DNA from: CAKSHC01 sp045595395
Lineage (GTDB): Bacteria; Bacillota; Clostridia; Oscillospirales; UMGS1783
Length of the DNA stretch: 64,000 nucleotides
Direction of reading: 5' to 3'
NCBI GenBank assembly: GCA_045595395.1
Contig: JAZOAH010000028.1
Span: 1 to 64,000 of the forward strand
Shown here: positions 60,019-64,000 of the stretch, piece after piece
Layout of the letters: each line of letters starts with the position of its first letter
Numbering within the stretch: position 1 is the stretch's first letter
Notes under the pieces: model-generated
Seen by the model: only the letters and a program-made list of their open reading frames with translations
What the model was told of the DNA's origin: nothing
Database searches by the model: none
Translations under genes and position numbers: made by a program

Positions 60019-61729
60019 GCCGCACCTCCCTCATACGGAACGATGCCTGCTTGATCGCAAAACTGGCACCCGGACGCACATCCGCCGCCTTGATGAAGGC
60101 CAGCAAGCCCCACGAGCACAGCATGCTCGACCCGCCGTTGGAAACAAACGGGAAGGTCACGCCCGTCAGCGGCAGAATATCGACCGAGCCGCAAACATTG
60201 AGCATCGTCTGCACCACCAGCATCGACATGGCCGCACAGGAAGCGATCGAATAGAAAGTCGACCGTCCGCTCCCGATCTGCTTGACGGTAAATACCGCCA
60301 TGACAACAAGAATCAGCACGGTACACAACGCCGTCAACAAGCCCCACTCCTCGCAGAGCATACCGAAGACCAGATCGGTGTCAGCCGCTGCCACATATTT
60401 AAGCCATCCTCGTCCAATGCCCAGCCCCAGCATACCACCCGAAGCTGCGCAAGCCAACACCCGTGTCTGCTGATAGCCAAGCGAATCGGCATAGGCCCAC
60501 ACATTCCGCCAAGCCTTAAACCGATTCAGCACATACGGCTTAAATTGCAAGACAAGCAGTGCCGCCAGTCCCGCCGACGCACCGCCTAACAATATCGCCG
60601 ACAACTGCCCCGACCGCAAAAAGGCCACCACCACAAAGGTGACGAAAAAGATCAGCGCCGTGCCAAAATCATTCATCAAGGCCAGCAGCCCCACACAAGC
60701 ACCGGAAAATAAAATGTATAGCAACAGATTTCGCTTGGTCATCAGCCGATCCAGCGTCGCCGCACCGGCATAGACAAAGCAGATCTTGGCCAACTCCGAC
60801 GGCTGGATCGACATGCCGCCGACAAAAAGCCAGTTGCGTGCGCCGTTGATGGTCTCGGCAAAGAAAAAAGTCAGCAACAATAACCCGATCCCCGCCGCAG
60901 ACATGATCCAGCGCATCACCTGCGATCGGCTCAGATCCCGCAAACACCAGCCTAAAAACAAGAACAGCAGCAGCCCCAGCACAACCGCAATAAACTGCTT
61001 AAGCAGGCTGTACGGCGCAGTCACGGCCGATATGCACAGGCCGAAAATGGTCAGCAAAAAGGCCAGACTCTCGATCTCAAACCCGGTACGTGCAATGGCA
61101 CGCATGAAGAAATAATAGCCCCACATCACCAGGTTGATACCGCCGAAAATCAATAGCAGCAAATAGACGTTGATCTTCACATTCACAAGCAGCGCCAACA
61201 ACCCCAGCAGCGAAAACACACTCAGAAATATCTGTGTGATCAGCGAAGTTAAGGAAAAACTCATCTCTGCGGGCGCTTGGCAATCGTCAACCACCTCAGT
61301 CGCCGTCGGCGCCACCAACTTAAATTCCTGCCCGCCCAGTGTGATGGTATCACCGAATTTGACCGGCTTACTCCCCTCGACCGACTTGCCGTTGACCTGC
61401 ACGCCGCTCTTGGAATTGACATCGAAAATAAACCATGCCCCACCCTTCCTACGGGTCAGCACAGCATGACTCTTGGACACGGACGGATACTGGATGCGTA
61501 TATCAGCACTTCTTGTTCGCCCCAGCAGATTTTCCCAATGCCGCAACGGCACATAGCTGTCGTCCGGATATTTCAGATATCCCCATACCTCCGACTTATC
61601 CCTGCCTTTGAGCAGCGAAAGGGCGCACCTCACCACGATCAGTATCACAACAGCCGGAATGACCCATCGCAATACCGCATTTACCGCATCCGCCAGACCC
61701 GGATCAACGGCAAGCGTCGCCTTGTCCAC
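60011..61729 (-). CDS. FHA domain-SEDS (FtsW/RodA/SpoVE) fusion
   Basis: About 572 residues. After one N-terminal helix (about 15-37) comes an FHA phosphothreonine-binding domain (about 60-130) with NLLGRTRSADIRI, SVSKSHAVL and NSKSGVQVNGKSV. It is followed by about ten membrane helices with SEDS signatures NGARNWLFVGGMSIQPSELAK, LLALMNDFGTALIF and VTFPFVSNGGSS. SEDS proteins polymerise glycan strands with a partner class B PBP, encoded next. Start choice is uncertain: GTG at 61729 has GGAGAA seven bases upstream; ATGs at 61744 and 61774 lack ribosome sites, and the latter would sit at the predicted transcription start. Confidence 0.9.
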   Translation of the reverse strand: MDKATLAVDPGLADAVNAVLRWVIPAVVILIVVRCALSLLKGRDKSEVWGYLKYPDDSYVPLRHWENLLGRTRSADIRIQYPSVSKSHAVLTRRKGGAWFIFDVNSKSGVQVNGKSVEGSKPVKFGDTITLGGQEFKLVAPTATEVVDDCQAPAEMSFSLTSLITQIFLSVFSLLGLLALLVNVKINVYLLLLIFGGINLVMWGYYFFMRAIARTGFEIESLAFLLTIFGLCISAVTAPYSLLKQFIAVVLGLLLFLFLGWCLRDLSRSQVMRWIMSAAGIGLLLLTFFFAETINGARNWLFVGGMSIQPSELAKICFVYAGAATLDRLMTKRNLLLYILFSGACVGLLALMNDFGTALIFFVTFVVVAFLRSGQLSAILLGGASAGLAALLVLQFKPYVLNRFKAWRNVWAYADSLGYQQTRVLACAASGGMLGLGIGRGWLKYVAAADTDLVFGMLCEEWGLLTALCTVLILVVMAVFTVKQIGSGRSTFYSIASCAAMSMLVVQTMLNVCGSVDILPLTGVTFPFVSNGGSSMLCSWGLLAFIKAADVRPGASFAIKQASFRMREVRHE

Positions 61730-61780
61730 TGACAAATTCTCCATAATGATATTGTAAATATCATGTATATTCATATCTAT

Positions 61781-61809
61781 ATCATACCACATTCCCTCTC
61801 CACTTGCAA
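61781..61809 (-). promoter_or_regulatory. sigma-A promoter of the SEDS-PBP operon
   Basis: Minus-strand TTGCAA (61809-61804), 17-bp spacer, TATGAT (61786-61781). Transcription would begin near 61774. Confidence 0.75.
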
Positions 61810-61820
61810 TCCCACAGAAA

Positions 61821-61885
61821 TTTGAACGATATGCTAATTGTTTGAACGAATGGATATTGTCAACTGACCAATAGAGCACTATAAT
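61821..61885 (+). promoter_or_regulatory. beta-glucuronidase promoter with direct-repeat operator
   Basis: TTGTCA (61857-61862), 17-bp spacer, TATAAT (61880-61885). Just upstream TTTGAACGA occurs twice, at 61821 and 61841, 20 bp apart, on one face of the helix and abutting the -35 region, the geometry of an activator site (AraC-type proteins use such repeats). Confidence 0.7.
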
Positions 61886-61913
61886 ATAAGTATCTATTCT
61901 GTTGGAGGATACT

Positions 61914-63632
61914 ATGAAAAGACAGTTTGACGATCACATCATCCGTCAGGTGACCACCCTTGACGGAACATGGAATTTCCGTATTGATCCGGAAAATATC
62001 GGCGAGCAGGAGGGCTGGCAAACATCCCTTCCTACTCATGAAAACACCATCGTTCCTTCGGTATGGAACACGACAATGGGTCTGCTGGAATACGAAGGCG
62101 CAGCTTGGTATGAAAAGAAATTTTATACCCCGGGCGGCACCCTTCGCTTTGTCTTTGAAGCCGTCACGACGCAAGCCGATATCTGGCTCGACGGCATCAA
62201 GCTCGGCGAGCACTACGGCGGCTTTTGCCAGTTTGAACTGATTGCTAATGAGGTCACCCCCGGCATGCACACCCTTACCGTGCGCGCCGATAATCGGTTT
62301 GATGCCCGCTCCATTCCCCTGGCACACTCCGATTGGTGGCATTACGGCGGCATCCCCCGCAGCGTCAGCGTCGAACGCCTCTCCGGCCTGTGCATCCTTT
62401 GCAACCATTTTGACTACAACTTGTCCGACGATCTGTCGAGCGCTACGGCTCATTTTACGGCCGAGATCTATAATGCTGAGCCCAGCGCCGTAACGGCACC
62501 GATCACCTTCCTCTTTGACGGACAACCCGTCTATGTCGAAGAGGTTACTTTGAACGCCTATCAGACAGCAACTGTCACAACCTCCGATTTCACTGTGGAT
62601 TCGGTGCGCCTGTGGGATACCCAATCGCCCAATCTCTATGATATTGCCGTTATCTCCGATACCGACGATCTGCTTGACCGTACCGGTCTGCGTAAGATCG
62701 AGGTCAAGGGCACTCAACTGCTGCTCAATAACAAGCCTCACGAGATCCGCGGCGTTAACCGCCACGAAGAAAACACCGATCATGGCGTCGCCTTCCCTCC
62801 CGCATTGATGAAGCGTGATATCGACATCATCCTCGGCCTGAACGCCAATGCTGTTCGCGGCTCTCACTATCCCAACTCCCGCATCTTTGTCGATATGCTC
62901 GACGAATGCGGCCTCACCTTCTGGAGCGAGATCCCCATGTGGGGCAACGGCTACACCCAAGAAATGATCGCTGATCCCTTCGTGCATGAGCGTGCTCTGC
63001 AAATGCATAAGGAAATGATCCGACATTATTATAACCATCCCTCAATCATTATCTGGGGCATGTTCAACGAGAATCCCAGCCAGTTCCCCGAGGTGCGCAC
63101 TCTGGCTCAGACGCTATACGCCTATCTCAAAGAAAATGGCGGTCAGCGCCTGATCTCCTATGCCTGCAACCGCCCCGAAATTTGTTTGTGCCTGGATGTC
63201 TGCGATCTCATCAGCATCAACCGCTACGACGGCTGGTACTCCGAATCCCGCAACAGTTGGAAAGAGCACACCCTGGATGTCATTCATAACCGTGTGAAAG
63301 AACTGAATATCCAGCCCAAACCCGTCATCCTCAGCGAATTCGGCGCCGCCGCCATCTACGGCCACCACACCTTCGACGACCTCAAATGGACCGAAGAATA
63401 TCAAGCCTCCCTGCTGGTCTCCGCCCTCGAAACCTTCCGTGCAGATCCCTGGGTGGTCGGCTACTACATTTGGCAGTTCTGCGACATCCGTACTTCTCCC
63501 GAAAACGGCCTCAACCGTGCCCGCCACTATAATAACAAGGGCATACTCAACGAGTACAGACGCCCCAAACAGGCCTATTTTGCCGTGAAAGATACCTTTA
63601 AGAAATTTGCAGAGGACAATGAAAATGAATAA
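61914..63632 (+). CDS. uidA: beta-glucuronidase (GH2)
   Basis: 572 residues with jelly-roll, immunoglobulin-like and TIM-barrel domains. The acid/base glutamate is in IIIWGMFNENPS (about 371-382), the nucleophile in VILSEFGAAA (about 471-480), and an N-x-K glucuronate-recognition motif appears as YNNKGILNEYRRPKQ near the C-terminus, which separates glucuronidases from galactosidases. No signal peptide, so it acts on imported glucuronides. GGAGG seven bases before the ATG. Its stop lies inside the next gene (8-bp overlap). Confidence 0.94.
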   Translation: MKRQFDDHIIRQVTTLDGTWNFRIDPENIGEQEGWQTSLPTHENTIVPSVWNTTMGLLEYEGAAWYEKKFYTPGGTLRFVFEAVTTQADIWLDGIKLGEHYGGFCQFELIANEVTPGMHTLTVRADNRFDARSIPLAHSDWWHYGGIPRSVSVERLSGLCILCNHFDYNLSDDLSSATAHFTAEIYNAEPSAVTAPITFLFDGQPVYVEEVTLNAYQTATVTTSDFTVDSVRLWDTQSPNLYDIAVISDTDDLLDRTGLRKIEVKGTQLLLNNKPHEIRGVNRHEENTDHGVAFPPALMKRDIDIILGLNANAVRGSHYPNSRIFVDMLDECGLTFWSEIPMWGNGYTQEMIADPFVHERALQMHKEMIRHYYNHPSIIIWGMFNENPSQFPEVRTLAQTLYAYLKENGGQRLISYACNRPEICLCLDVCDLISINRYDGWYSESRNSWKEHTLDVIHNRVKELNIQPKPVILSEFGAAAIYGHHTFDDLKWTEEYQASLLVSALETFRADPWVVGYYIWQFCDIRTSPENGLNRARHYNNKGILNEYRRPKQAYFAVKDTFKKFAEDNENE

Positions 63633-64000
63633 ACAAATTCGCTTTGTACAGTTCGGCGAGGGTGGCTTCTTGCGCGGCTTCGTCGATTGGATGATACAAA
63701 AAATGAATGACACAGGCGCTCTCAATGCCCGTGTCGATGTCGTTCAGCCCATTGCGCAGGGCCTGGGCCATCTGCTCAATGAGCAAAAGGGTGTCTACAC
63801 CCACATCATCCGCGGCGCCGAAGGCGTCGAAATCTCCAAGATCGACGTCATTGATTCCTGCGTCAACCCCTTCGAAAACTATGACGCCTATCTGAAACTG
63901 GCCGAACACCCCGATCTGCGATTTGTCGTGTCCAATACCACCGAGGCCGGCATCGTCTTTACCGATACCGACAAGATCAAAGATACACCCAACATCTCCT
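63625..64000 (+). CDS. uxaB: tagaturonate/fructuronate reductase, N-terminal part
   Basis: 125 residues visible before the window ends, starting MNKQIRFVQFGEGGFLRGFV with the DWMIQKMN continuation typical of UxaB. SNTTEAGIVF (about 106-115) is the dinucleotide and substrate region of the mannitol dehydrogenase superfamily. UxaB reduces tagaturonate; UxuB reduces fructuronate. The opening FGEGNFLRGFVDWMI-like motif favours UxaB, but with uxuA nearby a fructuronate role is equally useful. It overlaps the glucuronidase stop by eight bases. Confidence 0.88.
   Translation, partial: MNKQIRFVQFGEGGFLRGFVDWMIQKMNDTGALNARVDVVQPIAQGLGHLLNEQKGVYTHIIRGAEGVEISKIDVIDSCVNPFENYDAYLKLAEHPDLRFVVSNTTEAGIVFTDTDKIKDTPNIS

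Overview
The window looks like a chromosomal segment of a spore-forming, probably gut-dwelling Clostridia species. I infer an Oscillospirales/Ruminococcaceae-like lineage, but the sequence alone cannot fix the family. The evidence is an alpha/beta-type SASP gene, the IspH-ribosomal protein S1 fusion, a PolC-type gene in the pyrH-frr-uppS-cdsA-dxr-rseP-ispG cluster, RicT next to HolB, and a beta-glucuronidase/hexuronate cluster. Genes are dense, mostly on the minus strand, and packed into operons with 1-4 nt stop/start overlaps. Many starts are GTG or TTG, chosen here from well-placed Shine-Dalgarno sequences.

Layout. 1-1750: accessory stretch with a truncated DUF6442 gene, a multi-hairpin repeat, one unrecognised gene and a hairpin-rich gap. 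1748-4042: tRNA-Pro(CGG), an AraC regulator, tRNA-Arg(CCT), three coupled unknown genes and a TTG-started membrane microprotein. 4078-13571: ComEC-like MBL protein, phosphohexomutase, WalJ-like MBL protein, MurA, RsmI, TrmN6-like, ferredoxin, RicT, HolB, ApbE. 13759-22361: S1-domain protein, RlmL-like methyltransferase, GT2, MtaB, FAH-family protein, EngB, Lon, zinc ribbon, L31. 22447-25512: MgtE under an M-box riboswitch, then an AGCS symporter. 25607-35347: pyrH-frr-uppS-cdsA-dxr-rseP-ispG-polC operon, covering the MEP/undecaprenyl pathway, phospholipid synthesis and translation recycling. 35462-40804: MurR/RpiR regulator, flavoprotein, cmk, plsC, ispH-rpsA. 40924-46836: SASP, SSB-like protein, PdaB-like deacetylase, HtrA, two-component system. 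46993-50761: smpB, tmRNA, then an AT-rich restriction-modification island. 50760-53335: GNAT, DUF2156, DUF3021/LytTR. 53462-64000: GH3, HAD, GPH transporter, uxuA, class B PBP plus an FHA-SEDS protein, beta-glucuronidase and the start of a tagaturonate/fructuronate reductase.

Main discovery candidate: the gene at the canonical polC locus is a 1210-residue uninterrupted protein. It keeps the OB, PHP and DEDDh exonuclease domains and a PolC-like C-terminus. The polymerase palm has lost every signature I can look for (glycine/serine-rich motif, paired aspartates, third aspartate, RTTGQHPGG, zinc cluster), and most of the fingers region is gone. It reads as a polymerase-dead PolC.

Second candidate: a family of multi-hairpin repeats (three copies), each abutting a Rho-independent terminator. 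Stem sequences change between copies while pairing and the GTGAAAT separators are kept. Two copies give a 47-bp direct repeat bracketing the R-M genes just after tmRNA. Smaller signals include a three-fold 11-bp repeat at the two-component promoter, palindromic or direct-repeat operators at several regulator and sugar genes, a leader ORF between the M-box and mgtE, and an FHA domain fused to a SEDS glycosyltransferase.
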